Positions 8,377 through 18,048 of a stretch of 64,000 bases of DNA are shown piece by piece. The stretch comes from Sphingobacterium psychroaquaticum. Its GTDB lineage: Bacteria > Bacteroidota > Bacteroidia > Sphingobacteriales > Sphingobacteriaceae. The translations under genes were made by a program, and so were the position numbers. Under the pieces are notes generated by a model that was not told the origin of the DNA, did not search any database, and saw only the letters and a program-made list of their open reading frames with translations. Numbering within the stretch: position 1 is the stretch's first letter; each line of letters opens with the position of its first letter. The DNA lies in contig NZ_FXAU01000002.1 in NCBI RefSeq assembly GCF_900177625.1, positions 147,707 through 211,706 of the forward strand, given 5' to 3'.

Positions 8377-9024
8377 ATGAAGAAAATATTAATTGCAGAT
8401 GACCACAGTATTGTACGATTAGGCGCTTCGGTAATTATTAAGGAAAATTTCCCTACAGCTGAAGTTCATCAAGCACAAACCTACCCAGAGGTATACAATC
8501 TCTTGGGCAAGGAGGCTTTTGACCTCATCCTGTTAGACATTAATATGCCTGGAGGAAATAACATTAAAGTGATCAAGGAGATCTTGGACGTACAACCAAA
8601 CATCAAAATTCTAGTCTTTTCTTCGTACGATGAGTCGCTTTACGCATTGCGCTACATCACAGCTGGAGCATGCGGATATTTGAATAAAAACACAGCGATG
8701 AGTGAGCTAAATAATGCCATCTCGAGCATCATGACGCGGGGCAAATATATGTCAGAACACGTTAAAGAATTATACATCCAAAAGCTTACGTCGACAAAAT
8801 CTTCATTTAACGAAAATAATCCGTTAAACAAACTCTCAAACAGAGAGGTAGATGTCGCTAAGCACCTCATTAAAGGGCTTGGTATTTTAGATGTAGCAAC
8901 CCTCATGGAACTCAGCTCTTCTACAGTAAGCACCTATAAAAGTAGAATATTTGAAAAGCTCAATGTAAGCAACATCCCGGAACTTATCGAGCTATATAAG
9001 TTACACGCAAAAGAGCTTGGTTAA
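8377..9024 (+). CDS. Response regulator, NarL/LuxR type (orphan)
   Basis: 215 residues. The receiver domain has the acidic pair (ADDH, residues 7-10), the phospho-acceptor Asp54 (ILLDINMP) and conserved Ser and Lys positions. The C-terminal LuxR-type helix-turn-helix (LSNREVDVAKHL then STVSTYKSRIFEKL) binds DNA. No histidine kinase gene is adjacent, so the partner is unknown. Its last codons form part of the terminator stem that follows. Confidence 0.9.
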   Translation: MKKILIADDHSIVRLGASVIIKENFPTAEVHQAQTYPEVYNLLGKEAFDLILLDINMPGGNNIKVIKEILDVQPNIKILVFSSYDESLYALRYITAGACGYLNKNTAMSELNNAISSIMTRGKYMSEHVKELYIQKLTSTKSSFNENNPLNKLSNREVDVAKHLIKGLGILDVATLMELSSSTVSTYKSRIFEKLNVSNIPELIELYKLHAKELG

Positions 9025-9040
9025 TACCAAGCTCTTTTTT
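9009..9040. terminator. Terminator overlapping the end of the response regulator gene
   Basis: A perfect 13-base-pair stem (9009-9021 with 9026-9038, core AGAGCTTGG/CCAAGCTCT), a 4-base loop and a T-run. The stop codon TAA at 9022-9024 sits in the loop. With A-tracts and T-tracts on both sides it could serve both strands between convergent genes. Confidence 0.85.
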
Positions 9041-9055
9041 TATAAACAATCACTA

Positions 9056-10195
9056 TTATAACTTATCGATTGTAATCTCAGGCACTTCTTTATAAGTAGG
9101 CACAATCAACTCCTTCCCTTTCTTATACTGATACCCATGTGCCGCATCCAGATCCCATAAAAGGGGAGACAAGAAACCTATACAATTCTTAAAACCTTGA
9201 TTGATGGCGTGCATATTTTGGGTATCCTTAGAATTCTTTGCTTCGTTTTCAATCTCAAACGGTCCGCCAAAGCCACGTCTATGTAGCGCCCCAACAAACG
9301 CATTCCAGTCCATGTTATCCGTTCCACCAAAACCAGGCAACATCGCTTCGTAGTGATGTCTATCCCAATCGTGCTGCGGAATATCCACACCAGCCTTCTG
9401 CGCAAGATCTGCACTTACGTGCTGCATCGGATACATTCCACCCCAATCCACGCGCGCTTTAGTCTGTAAATTCCGTGTCGTTTTCACATGCACTCGTTTT
9501 AACCGGTCGATATCCATAGCTTCAATAACATCAACAGGGTTGGTATTCTGCCAAATATCATGCGATGGGTCATAGATCTCGCCGTGCGCTTTGCTCGGAA
9601 TAAGCGCATACATCAACTTACGGGCCGCCAGGACAGCGGGAAGGTTATTGTATGTCGAAGAAAAACGCGAGGAGCGCCAACCTTCCATCGGGCAGTTCTC
9701 ATAAACAATCGTTACACCTAAGCTTTCCGCATACTTCACAATCGGCTCAAACACTCTTTTATATTCCTCTAGATTCCGTTCAAAGCCATCAATCTGGTTT
9801 CCCAATTCATGGTTGTAACCTACAAAAGTTCCAACTTTGACATCATTGGCATCACCGCCTAATAGACTCGCAATACGAATGAGGCGTAAAAGGTGATTTT
9901 GATTTTTGATGCGCTCCGCAGGATCCCCTCCGATCATATTTTCAAATGCCCCCAAGGACAATTGAAGTCCTGCGGTATTAAATTTTTCTAGTATCTGTTT
10001 AGCTTGCTCTCCCCCGAAACCTTCGTAAGCCAGATGGGTTGCTGTATGATCCTCACGCGTTCCATCCTTACGGAATACACATAAGTCTACACCTTGCGCA
10101 CCAACAGCCACAGAAGTGCTAATTAAGTCGTCCAGCGATAATTTATCATAAGCAGAGCTCATCACCCATATTGGGTTATTTAGTTTAGTTGACAT
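9056..10195 (-). CDS. Sugar phosphate isomerase/epimerase-like TIM-barrel protein
   Basis: 379 residues. The fold is that of the AP endonuclease 2/xylose isomerase-like barrel: repeating strand motifs (GVDLCVF, IVYENCP, GEIYDPSHD, RVHVKTT, GPFEIENEA) with Glu, Asp and His residues placed as metal ligands in EN, DPSHD and HVK. There is no signal peptide. Members isomerise or epimerise sugars or act on inositol derivatives; the substrate cannot be deduced here. It stands alone between a convergent response regulator and ftsZ. Confidence 0.75.
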   Translation of the reverse strand: MSTKLNNPIWVMSSAYDKLSLDDLISTSVAVGAQGVDLCVFRKDGTREDHTATHLAYEGFGGEQAKQILEKFNTAGLQLSLGAFENMIGGDPAERIKNQNHLLRLIRIASLLGGDANDVKVGTFVGYNHELGNQIDGFERNLEEYKRVFEPIVKYAESLGVTIVYENCPMEGWRSSRFSSTYNNLPAVLAARKLMYALIPSKAHGEIYDPSHDIWQNTNPVDVIEAMDIDRLKRVHVKTTRNLQTKARVDWGGMYPMQHVSADLAQKAGVDIPQHDWDRHHYEAMLPGFGGTDNMDWNAFVGALHRRGFGGPFEIENEAKNSKDTQNMHAINQGFKNCIGFLSPLLWDLDAAHGYQYKKGKELIVPTYKEVPEITIDKL

Positions 10196-10262
10196 ATATT
10201 AGGAGTTATTTCAACCGTAAATATAACAAAACCACCAAGAAATACCCAATATGCCTGTGAAC

Positions 10263-10287
10263 AAAAAAAGATGGCTTGCGGCCATCT
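10263..10287 (-). terminator. Terminator of ftsZ / the dcw cluster
   Basis: On the minus strand the stem AGATGGC/GCCATCT (10269-10275 with 10281-10287) is followed by a U-run from the A-tract at 10263-10269. It lies 24 bases past the ftsZ stop. Confidence 0.8.
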
Positions 10288-10310
10288 CTTCTTGTTAAAT
10301 AGGATAAAAT

Positions 10311-12017
10311 TTAATCTACATTATCGTGTAGAAAAGAATTATTAGGTCTGATTTCAGTCTCACCGTCATCAAAAGACAAAGTAAAACGTGAAACCTGCGA
10401 CTGTGAAGAATGTGGAACATCCTCCAACGATTTTTGTCTTCTTTTGTAAGCTGGTTCATTTTCCAACTCTTGTAATCCATTGCTCGATTTCAACTTCATA
10501 CTAAGTTCCTTCAAGCGTAAGATACGCTCTTTGGTCTTCAACAACTGATCTTCAAAATCTACCTCACGCTCAGGAGCAATCTCTCTTGCTGTCGATTCTT
10601 TTGCAAAGAAAGACTCCTCTTGTGGAGCAGGTGCTGGCTGTGCAGCAGGTTGCTGTGGTGTATTATTTTCGTAAGCATCAAAAACTGTAGGTAGCTTAAA
10701 CTCAAACACCGAAGGTGATGTTCTCAATTCGAAACCGGAATGATCTTCCTTTGTCTCTTCTACTTCAGGCTCTTGTGGCTCTAAGGTATGTCTAATAATT
10801 TGAGGCTCTTCAGCAGCACGTACGGCAGCATGAATAGGCTTCGGAGACGTAAACAAATCTATTGGCGGCACGCTAGGCGTTGTCGCAGGTGCTGTAACCT
10901 GAACTGGCGTCACAAAAGATTGCATGGTAGGCGCAGCTTCGGGCTGTCCAACAAATTGATTCTGTGCTACAGGTTTCACAAATTGATTAACAGAAGACTC
11001 CGGAACTAAAGGAAGAGCAATTTTCTCCTTTTCCTTTTCTTTCACGCGCTCTTCTGCAGTCTGAAACCCCGTTGCAATAATCGTAACAGACAATTCATCT
11101 TCCAATTTCTCGTCGATACAGTTACCCCAGATAAGATCCGCAGAAAGACCAGCCTTCTCTTGGATATAATCCGTCACAATAGCAACCTCGTCCATCGTTA
11201 CTTCTTTCTTACCGGAAGTAATATTTAAAAGGATGTAACGCGCTCCCTCAATTTCGTTATCTTTTAATAAGGGTGATGCCAAGGCGCCAGTAACCGCTTC
11301 GATAGCACGATTTTCACCGATTGCCGTAGCGTTACCCATTATAGCGACACCACTATCATTCATTACGGTACGAACATCTTTAAAATCGACGTTCACGTAG
11401 CCCGGAATAGTAATAATCTCTGCAATACCTTTTGCCGCAGTTGTCAATATATCATCTGCCTTAGCAAAGGCTGCCGTCATCGTCAGGTTACCAAAGATCT
11501 CACGTAATCTATCGTTGGAAATCACAAGATATGAATCCACATATTTACGCAACTCTTCTAAACCTTCTTCCGCTTGAGAACGACGTCTCTTGCCCTCGAA
11601 TGTGAAAGGAGTAGTAATTATAGCTACCGTTAGAATACCTAACTCTTTCGCTGCTTTCGCTAATACCGGACTCGCTCCAGTACCTGTACCACCACCCATT
11701 CCGGCTGTGATAAAAAGCATCTTCGTATTGGTACCAAGCATACGCTTAATATCTTCAATACTCTCGATAGCGGAGTTTTCGCCTACATCAGGATCCGCAC
11801 CCGCACCCATACCTTCTGTCAGACTTACCCCCAACTGTACCTTGTTCGGAATCGGGCTTAACTCTAACGCCTGCGCATCTGTATTGCAAACGATAAAATC
11901 CACACCGCTGATCCCCTGCATGTACATGTGGTTAACGGCATTTCCGCCGCCACCACCAACCCCAATAACCTTGATTATTGATGATTGCTCCTTTAACATT
12001 TCAAATTGAATCGACAT
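10311..12017 (-). CDS. ftsZ: Cell division protein FtsZ
   Basis: 568 residues. The GTPase core carries the tubulin signature GGGTGTG at residues 108-114 and the nucleotide-contact segments GVGGGGGNAVNHM and NTDAQAL. The core ends near residue 330. A tail of about 240 residues follows, rich in Pro, Ala, Gln and Glu, with a helical charged segment (EDQLLKTKERILRLKELS) and the conserved C-terminal peptide FLHDNVD that should bind FtsA. E. coli FtsZ is about 380 residues; long tails are usual in Bacteroidota. It forms the Z ring. It is last in the dcw cluster and followed by a terminator. Confidence 0.97.
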   Translation of the reverse strand: MSIQFEMLKEQSSIIKVIGVGGGGGNAVNHMYMQGISGVDFIVCNTDAQALELSPIPNKVQLGVSLTEGMGAGADPDVGENSAIESIEDIKRMLGTNTKMLFITAGMGGGTGTGASPVLAKAAKELGILTVAIITTPFTFEGKRRRSQAEEGLEELRKYVDSYLVISNDRLREIFGNLTMTAAFAKADDILTTAAKGIAEIITIPGYVNVDFKDVRTVMNDSGVAIMGNATAIGENRAIEAVTGALASPLLKDNEIEGARYILLNITSGKKEVTMDEVAIVTDYIQEKAGLSADLIWGNCIDEKLEDELSVTIIATGFQTAEERVKEKEKEKIALPLVPESSVNQFVKPVAQNQFVGQPEAAPTMQSFVTPVQVTAPATTPSVPPIDLFTSPKPIHAAVRAAEEPQIIRHTLEPQEPEVEETKEDHSGFELRTSPSVFEFKLPTVFDAYENNTPQQPAAQPAPAPQEESFFAKESTAREIAPEREVDFEDQLLKTKERILRLKELSMKLKSSNGLQELENEPAYKRRQKSLEDVPHSSQSQVSRFTLSFDDGETEIRPNNSFLHDNVD

Positions 12018-12106
12018 AAAATATCCTATTTAGCTCATGCTGAACCACTCACAAATCCGTCTTTGGTTCAACAATTCAAATGTAATAATACCAAAATCTC
12101 AACAAC

Positions 12107-12138
12107 AGTTTTCCACATTTGTTAAATTGTGGAAAACT
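12107..12138. promoter_or_regulatory. 11-bp inverted repeat with DnaA-box-like arms between ftsA and ftsZ
   Basis: AGTTTTCCACA (12107-12117) is repeated in inverse orientation as TGTGGAAAACT (12128-12138) with a 10-base spacer. Each arm contains TTTTCCACA, one base from the DnaA box TTATCCACA. There is no U-tract, so it does not look like a terminator. It lies in the 138-base ftsA-ftsZ gap, about 90 bases ahead of the ftsZ start, and may be an operator or an mRNA hairpin. Confidence 0.5.
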
Positions 12139-12155
12139 CAGTTTTTGTTGAAAAC

Positions 12156-13523
12156 TTATCGCTTTCCAATAAAGCTGTCATCGTCAATACCTGTATCATC
12201 CTTGATGAAATCAGATAAGATTTTCGTGAACCAGCTCTCTTTTTTATCCTTCTCTTTTACGATTTTCGCTACCTTCTCTTCTTCTGGCTTTCTTTTGGAA
12301 ACCTTCTCTTCTTGTGTCGCCTCATCGTCTTCCATAGTTTGCACACCTTTGATCAATAAACCAATGGATGTCGCATACATCGGGCTCTTTAATTCTTCCA
12401 AAGCCTGCTTATTTAGCATCTCTGTTTTCGCCAAGTACTCATTCGGGTAACCAATACGACAATCGATGCCCGTAATATATTCAACCAATTGCACCAAATG
12501 CTTTAACTGCGCACCACCACCAGTAATAACGATACCAGCAATCAACTTATCTTCGTATCCCGAAGATTTGATTTCGTAGTAAACGTGCTCAATAATCTCT
12601 TCCATCCGCGCTTGAATAATGTACGCTAGATTTTTAACCGAGATCTCTTTCGATTCACGACCACGGATACCCGGAACACAGATAACTTCATTATCCTTGT
12701 TCTCGTCAGCCAGAGCCGAACCATAACGCACCTTAAGTTGTTCCGCTTGGTTGCGTAACACAGAGCACCCTTGTTTAATATCCTCAGTAACAATATTACC
12801 TCCCAAAGGAATCACAGCAGTATGACGAATTATTCCTTCATGAAAGATAGCAACATCAGTAGTACCACCACCAATATCAACCAATACAACACCAGCAGTT
12901 TTTTCCTCTTCATCCAACACAGCTTCAGATGATGCTAGAGGTTCCAAGACTAAGGAAGATACTTCCAAGTCGGCATTATCAACACAACGTTTAATATTAC
13001 GGATATCCGTTACACGGCCCGAAATAATATGGAAGTTAGCTTCCACACGACGACCTGCCATCCCGATAGGCTCTTTAATCCCCGGCTCATTGTCGATCGT
13101 AAACTCTTGCGGCAAAACATGGATAATCTCTTCTCCCGGAGGCAAGACCAACTTATACATATCCGAAATAAGTTGTTCCACATCTACGCGTCCAACCTCA
13201 TCGTCGTCTCTTTTTGTTAAGATGCCACGATGTTGAATGCTTTTGATGTGCTGACCTGCAATCCCTACATTGACCACTTTAATATCAACGTTCGATTGTG
13301 ATTCGGCAATAGAAACAGCCTCGCGGATACTGCTCACTGTCTTCTGGATGTTAGCGACCACACCACGGTTCACACCGGATGACTCTGCTTTACCCACGCC
13401 CAAAAGCTCAATTTTGTTTGTACCACTACGACGCCCAACTGTCACACAAATCTTGGTTGTACCGATATCCAAACCAACTATGATTGGATTCTCTTTTTCG
13501 TTTTCTGCTGATCTTGGTTTCAT
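12156..13523 (-). CDS. ftsA: Cell division protein FtsA
   Basis: 455 residues. This is an actin-like ATPase: phosphate 1 motif (GLDIGTTKICV) near the N-terminus, phosphate 2 motif (LVDIGGGTTDVA) and the adenosine motif (GIVITGGGAQLKHL). The acidic and lysine-rich C-terminal stretch ends in a hydrophobic/amphipathic segment (ESWFTKILSDFIKDD) that would act as the membrane-targeting helix. FtsA anchors FtsZ to the membrane. It sits between ftsQ and ftsZ, the conserved order. Confidence 0.95.
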   Translation of the reverse strand: MKPRSAENEKENPIIVGLDIGTTKICVTVGRRSGTNKIELLGVGKAESSGVNRGVVANIQKTVSSIREAVSIAESQSNVDIKVVNVGIAGQHIKSIQHRGILTKRDDDEVGRVDVEQLISDMYKLVLPPGEEIIHVLPQEFTIDNEPGIKEPIGMAGRRVEANFHIISGRVTDIRNIKRCVDNADLEVSSLVLEPLASSEAVLDEEEKTAGVVLVDIGGGTTDVAIFHEGIIRHTAVIPLGGNIVTEDIKQGCSVLRNQAEQLKVRYGSALADENKDNEVICVPGIRGRESKEISVKNLAYIIQARMEEIIEHVYYEIKSSGYEDKLIAGIVITGGGAQLKHLVQLVEYITGIDCRIGYPNEYLAKTEMLNKQALEELKSPMYATSIGLLIKGVQTMEDDEATQEEKVSKRKPEEEKVAKIVKEKDKKESWFTKILSDFIKDDTGIDDDSFIGKR

Positions 13524-13563
13524 ACGCTGTAATTTGTTGCTGTATTATTATACTGTGTTACTA

Positions 13564-14385
13564 CTAATTCATTTTTGTTTGTAAGCTATCAAGTCGCCAT
13601 GTACCTTTACGCTCACATATAATCTGGTCTGCATATTTCACATTTATCCGCTCATAAGCATCGGTGCCAACACGCGGTAAAATGTTTTTATAAAAGACCT
13701 CTATTCGACTTAACTTCCCCTCTAAATTCTCCGCATTGCCCAACACTAATTGTTGCGTGCCAACACGAGGAACAATTTCAATATCACGCTGCTCATTCAC
13801 ATAGAGCTGCACAATTTGATTCCCCCAGAGTTCATCGTTTTTCACATAATCTACAATAGAAACCAGGTCTTTCACCACCTGTGTTTGAATCGTATCCAAT
13901 GCTTTTTTATATCCTTCGGCAATATTTCCATTTGCGACCAAAACATGCGGTACATATTTCAATGTAACCGGTATTTTCGCACCTTTTGTATCAATATAAT
14001 ACTCTTGACCATGTCTATTGATCACCCGAAGCACCACTTCTCGTTGCTCAACAGCCACCTGCAAAACCCCATCCATATCCATAAATATTTCTGCGGAAGC
14101 AACGTAAGGCAGTTGCGACAATGCTTTTTCAATCCGCTCTACAGGGATATCTTTTAACGGACGACCTACCACACGGCCGAACTGCGATTTAATCAACGTC
14201 GAAATATCATGCTGATCAATGAAAGTTTCCTTACCCTCGACCATAACTTTCATGGAAGAACAAACTTGCGTTGCGTCTTTCTTGTTCACCAAACCCATCA
14301 ACATGCCTACCCCCACTACAGCGACAAGACCCAGACAAGCATAGCCTACAATTTTCCACGGTATGTTACGAATCGTTTTAAGCAT
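13564..14385 (-). CDS. ftsQ: Cell division protein FtsQ/DivIB
   Basis: 273 residues. A short cytoplasmic N-terminus and one transmembrane helix (residues about 11-30, YACLGLVAVVGVGMLMG) precede a periplasmic region with a POTRA-like part (DISTLIKSQFGRVVGRPLKD, LSQLPYVASAEIFMDMDGVL shown in part) and a beta domain. This topology and the location between murC and ftsA identify it as FtsQ, although sequence conservation is low. It joins FtsL and a partner (FtsB type) in the divisome. Its start overlaps the end of murC by 8 bases. Confidence 0.9.
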   Translation of the reverse strand: MLKTIRNIPWKIVGYACLGLVAVVGVGMLMGLVNKKDATQVCSSMKVMVEGKETFIDQHDISTLIKSQFGRVVGRPLKDIPVERIEKALSQLPYVASAEIFMDMDGVLQVAVEQREVVLRVINRHGQEYYIDTKGAKIPVTLKYVPHVLVANGNIAEGYKKALDTIQTQVVKDLVSIVDYVKNDELWGNQIVQLYVNEQRDIEIVPRVGTQQLVLGNAENLEGKLSRIEVFYKNILPRVGTDAYERINVKYADQIICERKGTWRLDSLQTKMN

Positions 14386-15739
14386 GCCCCAACACTATTT
14401 CTTTTAAAGGTTTTACCATGCGATCAATATCTCCTGCTCCAACCGTAACGATCAGCTCCGGCTGTGTTTCTTTCACCACCGATAAGAGCTCTTGCGGAGT
14501 CACAACGCGCTTGTCCGCCAATTCAATCTTATCTAATAACCAAGCAGAGGTAACTCCCTCAATAGGTAACTCACGTGCTGGATAGATATCCATTAAATAA
14601 AGTGTATCAGCCATACCCAATACTTCGGCAAAGCCATCCACAAAATCACGCGTGCGACTGAACAAATGCGGCTGAAAAACCACGGTTAATTTCTTTGATG
14701 GATACAACTTACGCATCGAACTCAAAAAAGCTCTCAGTTCTTCCGGATGGTGCGCATAATCATCAATATAAACCCGTCCTTCCTCCCGTACGATATATTC
14801 AAAACGACGCTTCACACCATGAAAAGAGGTCAGTGCCCGACGAATTTTATCCGACGCAATACCCAATAATTTTGCAACGGTTATAGCAGCTACGGCATTT
14901 TCTACATTATGCAATCCAGGTATTCCCAAATGAATATCTTCCAATTGTAAGTCTGCCGACACATAATCGAAATAAAACTCACCATCAGTAACACGGATAT
15001 TTTGTGCATATGCATCGCATACCGACTCATTTGCATAAGTGATCGTTCCGGTAAATGGCAATCCTTTCTTCACAATAGACGTCCCCCCATCAACCACGCG
15101 ATCCAAAAAGAGCTCAAAAGATTCGATCAGATGACGCTCATCACCATAAATATCCAAGTGATCTGCGTCTGCAGAAGTCACCACAGCGATATTCGGATGC
15201 AAGGTCAAAAAAGAACGATCGTATTCATCTGCCTCAACAACGACTACATTATTATCACCATACAATACATTCGTGTTGTAGTTGGCACTTATTCCACCCA
15301 AAAAGGCCGAACAATCATACCCCGAATCTTTCAATACATGCGCAATCATGGTGGAAGTAGTTGTCTTACCATGCGTACCCGCCACCCCGATGGTGAATCG
15401 GCTCGCACTGATAATCCCCAATACCTCCGAACGCTTGTACAAATGACAACCTTGCTCCAACAAGAAATTCTTCAAAGTCAAATCCTTCGGAATCGCAGGC
15501 GTAAAAATCAACAACGTCTCTTCCGATGGCACCCTGAATTCAGGCGATAAATTAGATACATCATCGACGTAGGTCACCGGAATACCCTCCGCAACCAAGG
15601 TCTGGGTAAGTTCCGTTTCTGTTTTATCATAACCTTGCACATCACAGCCTAAATGCTTGAAATAACGAGCAAGCCCACTCATCCCAATCCCACCAATTCC
15701 TAGTAGATAAACACGCTTTATATGATCTAAATTCATCAT
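14378..15739 (-). CDS. murC: UDP-N-acetylmuramate--L-alanine ligase
   Basis: 453 residues. Rossmann N-domain (LLGIGGIGMSGLARYF), Mur ligase ATP site (GTHGKTTTSTM) and the C-domain (DDYAHHPEELRAFL) match MurC. It adds L-Ala to UDP-MurNAc in the cytoplasm. Three possible starts are stacked (GTG, ATG, ATG); the ATG at 15739 shares one base with the murG stop, the tightest coupling, and is preferred. Confidence 0.96.
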   Translation of the reverse strand: MMNLDHIKRVYLLGIGGIGMSGLARYFKHLGCDVQGYDKTETELTQTLVAEGIPVTYVDDVSNLSPEFRVPSEETLLIFTPAIPKDLTLKNFLLEQGCHLYKRSEVLGIISASRFTIGVAGTHGKTTTSTMIAHVLKDSGYDCSAFLGGISANYNTNVLYGDNNVVVVEADEYDRSFLTLHPNIAVVTSADADHLDIYGDERHLIESFELFLDRVVDGGTSIVKKGLPFTGTITYANESVCDAYAQNIRVTDGEFYFDYVSADLQLEDIHLGIPGLHNVENAVAAITVAKLLGIASDKIRRALTSFHGVKRRFEYIVREEGRVYIDDYAHHPEELRAFLSSMRKLYPSKKLTVVFQPHLFSRTRDFVDGFAEVLGMADTLYLMDIYPARELPIEGVTSAWLLDKIELADKRVVTPQELLSVVKETQPELIVTVGAGDIDRMVKPLKEIVLGHA

Positions 15740-16836
15740 CACTTTATTAATTTCAATACTTCCTTGGCGATTACCATATCGGCATCCAATCGTGCAAGTT
15801 GTTTTATATTATTTCCTAACTCCGAGCAACGCTTCTCATCCCCCATCAAAGCAATCACGACCTCCATGAGTTCCGTTTCTGCTTGTCGATCTGCAACCAA
15901 AACAGCAGCATTTTTTTCGACTAATGCATTTGCATTTTTTGTCTGGTGGTCCTCCGCAACATTTGGAGAAGGAACCAAAACGACAGGCTTTCCGACAACA
16001 CATAATTCAGAAATCGTCCCAGCCCCGGCACGTGATACCACAATATCTGCCGCCGCATAAGCATAATCCATACGCTGCAAAAATGGCATCAATTTAATTG
16101 TAGCGGGCAACGATGATCCAACAGTCGCCTCCAATGCTTCATAGTAATAAGAGCCACATTGCCATATCACCTGAATATCCTTCTCTTTCAATAGCTCGAC
16201 AGCTGCTTTCACACATTTATTTAATGTGCCCGCACCCAAACTTCCACCAGTCACCAAGATCGTTTTCTTACCTTCCGCTAACCCATAAAAGGCTAGTGCT
16301 TCCGCCCGCTTTCCATCGATCTCCACAGATTCTCGACGAATCGGGTTCCCCGTAAGAATCACTTTGTCGCCCGGAAAGAACTTATCCATCCCCGCATAAG
16401 CCACACATATCTTCTGTGCTTTTTTGGCTAATTTTTTATTCGTCACACCGGCGTATGAGTTCTGCTCCTGAATCAATGTCGGCAAACCCACCATATTGGC
16501 CATCATTAAAAGAGGGCCCGAAGCATAACCACCAACACCAACCGCCACATCCGCATTAAACTCTTTAATCACGCTACGCGCTTTCAAGAGGCTTTTTATC
16601 ATTTTGAAAGGCAACAACACGTTCTTCCATAAGGATTGACGATTGATCCCCTGAATATCTAAACCCACAATCTTGTAACCCGCAGCCGGCACCCGCTCCA
16701 TCTCCATCCGACCATTTGCACCAACAAACAGAATCTCCACCTCAGGCTGTAGCCGCTTGAGTGCATTTGCGATTGCAATTGCAGGGAAGATATGCCCTCC
16801 CGTTCCGCCTCCACTGATGATGATTTTCTGTGCCAT
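15739..16836 (-). CDS. murG: UDP-GlcNAc:lipid-linked MurNAc-pentapeptide transferase MurG
   Basis: 365 residues. It has the N-terminal glycine-rich loop ISGGGTGGHIFPA, a second loop GGSLGAGTLN and the sugar-nucleotide site SRAGAGTISELCV, all typical of MurG (GT28). It makes lipid II from lipid I on the inner face of the membrane. It lies one base from ftsW and abuts murC. Confidence 0.96.
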   Translation of the reverse strand: MAQKIIISGGGTGGHIFPAIAIANALKRLQPEVEILFVGANGRMEMERVPAAGYKIVGLDIQGINRQSLWKNVLLPFKMIKSLLKARSVIKEFNADVAVGVGGYASGPLLMMANMVGLPTLIQEQNSYAGVTNKKLAKKAQKICVAYAGMDKFFPGDKVILTGNPIRRESVEIDGKRAEALAFYGLAEGKKTILVTGGSLGAGTLNKCVKAAVELLKEKDIQVIWQCGSYYYEALEATVGSSLPATIKLMPFLQRMDYAYAAADIVVSRAGAGTISELCVVGKPVVLVPSPNVAEDHQTKNANALVEKNAAVLVADRQAETELMEVVIALMGDEKRCSELGNNIKQLARLDADMVIAKEVLKLIK

Positions 16837-16837
16837 A

Positions 16838-18034
16838 TTAAATTGTTCCTACGACTACTTTTCGTGGTTTTGGAATTTCACTTAATTCCTCTTTATCTTT
16901 TAACTCTTCAATATTCCGACTAACACTCAGGATAATCCCTAGTGCGACGCTGGTAAACAAAATAGATGTTCCTCCCATACTGACCAACGGCAACGGAACC
17001 CCCGTTACGGGACCCAAACCAACCGCTACCGCCATATTGGCCAGTGCTTGTATGGTTAAGCTAAACCCTAAGCCGGCTGCCAAAAAAGCACCAAACGCAC
17101 GCGGGCTCAAAGTCACGATACGAATACATCGATACATCAATGCCAAATACAAGGACAACAAAATTGCGCCACCTATCGTCCCATACTCTTCCACAATAAT
17201 TGCGAAAATAAAATCCGAATAAGGGTGTGGCAGCAAATTCCGCCCTACACTGTTTCCTGCACCTTTACCAAAGAACTCACCCGAAGCGATCGTCATCTTC
17301 GCCAGATTGGCTTGATAATTTTTATCCTCTTGAAAAGGAACTTTTCCGCTATGTACCTCCTCCGTTGCAAAGTAACCTTTGATCCGACTGAAGTATGTCG
17401 CGCGACGTGGACCGATCGAAATAACCAATAGCCCCAACAATGCCACGCCCAACGAAACCGTTGCAATCTGTTTGAACGATACACGTCCGATCAACAGCAA
17501 TAATACGCTCGTACCAAAAAGCATTACCGCCGTAGAAAGGTTCGCCCAAGCAATCAAGACAAAGACCAAACAAACCGCCCCCATAATAGGAAGGAATGAT
17601 TTTTTGATGTCCTTAATATCTTCTTGCTTACGCGAAAGCATCCGCGCCAAGAAGGTAATCAACGCCAGCTTCGCCAAATCCGATGTCTGGAACGTTTGAT
17701 TGATTACTGGAATGGTTACCCAACGTGATGCCTCATTCACCGAACTACCGAATATCAAGGTATAAAGCAGTAGCGGAATAGTGATAAGCATCAACAACTT
17801 GGATATGCCGGCATAATACCGATAATCCAATTTGTGAGATAAATACATCAACCCCAGACCAACAGCCACAATGGAGAAGTGCTTGAACAAATACAGCTCT
17901 GTACCTTTTCCTTCTTTATAGGCAAGTGTACCCACAGAACTGTATACGGCAAGCAAAGACCAGCCAGACAGGACTATCACGATAATCCATATCCACTTGT
18001 CTCCCTTGAGTTTGTTAAAAATCTGATCGATCAT
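16838..18034 (-). CDS. ftsW: Peptidoglycan glycosyltransferase FtsW (SEDS family)
   Basis: 398 residues with about ten transmembrane segments. The SEDS landmarks are visible: the long periplasmic loop with ASGEFFGKGAGNS and LLPHPYSDFIFAIIVEEYG, and the late motif GVPLPLVSMGGTS. FtsW polymerises lipid II at the septum together with the class B transpeptidase FtsI, which is encoded in the same cluster. RodA is an alternative on sequence alone, but the dcw location supports FtsW. Confidence 0.94.
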   Translation of the reverse strand: MIDQIFNKLKGDKWIWIIVIVLSGWSLLAVYSSVGTLAYKEGKGTELYLFKHFSIVAVGLGLMYLSHKLDYRYYAGISKLLMLITIPLLLYTLIFGSSVNEASRWVTIPVINQTFQTSDLAKLALITFLARMLSRKQEDIKDIKKSFLPIMGAVCLVFVLIAWANLSTAVMLFGTSVLLLLIGRVSFKQIATVSLGVALLGLLVISIGPRRATYFSRIKGYFATEEVHSGKVPFQEDKNYQANLAKMTIASGEFFGKGAGNSVGRNLLPHPYSDFIFAIIVEEYGTIGGAILLSLYLALMYRCIRIVTLSPRAFGAFLAAGLGFSLTIQALANMAVAVGLGPVTGVPLPLVSMGGTSILFTSVALGIILSVSRNIEELKDKEELSEIPKPRKVVVGTI

Positions 18035-18048
18035 GTTTTACCCTTTCT

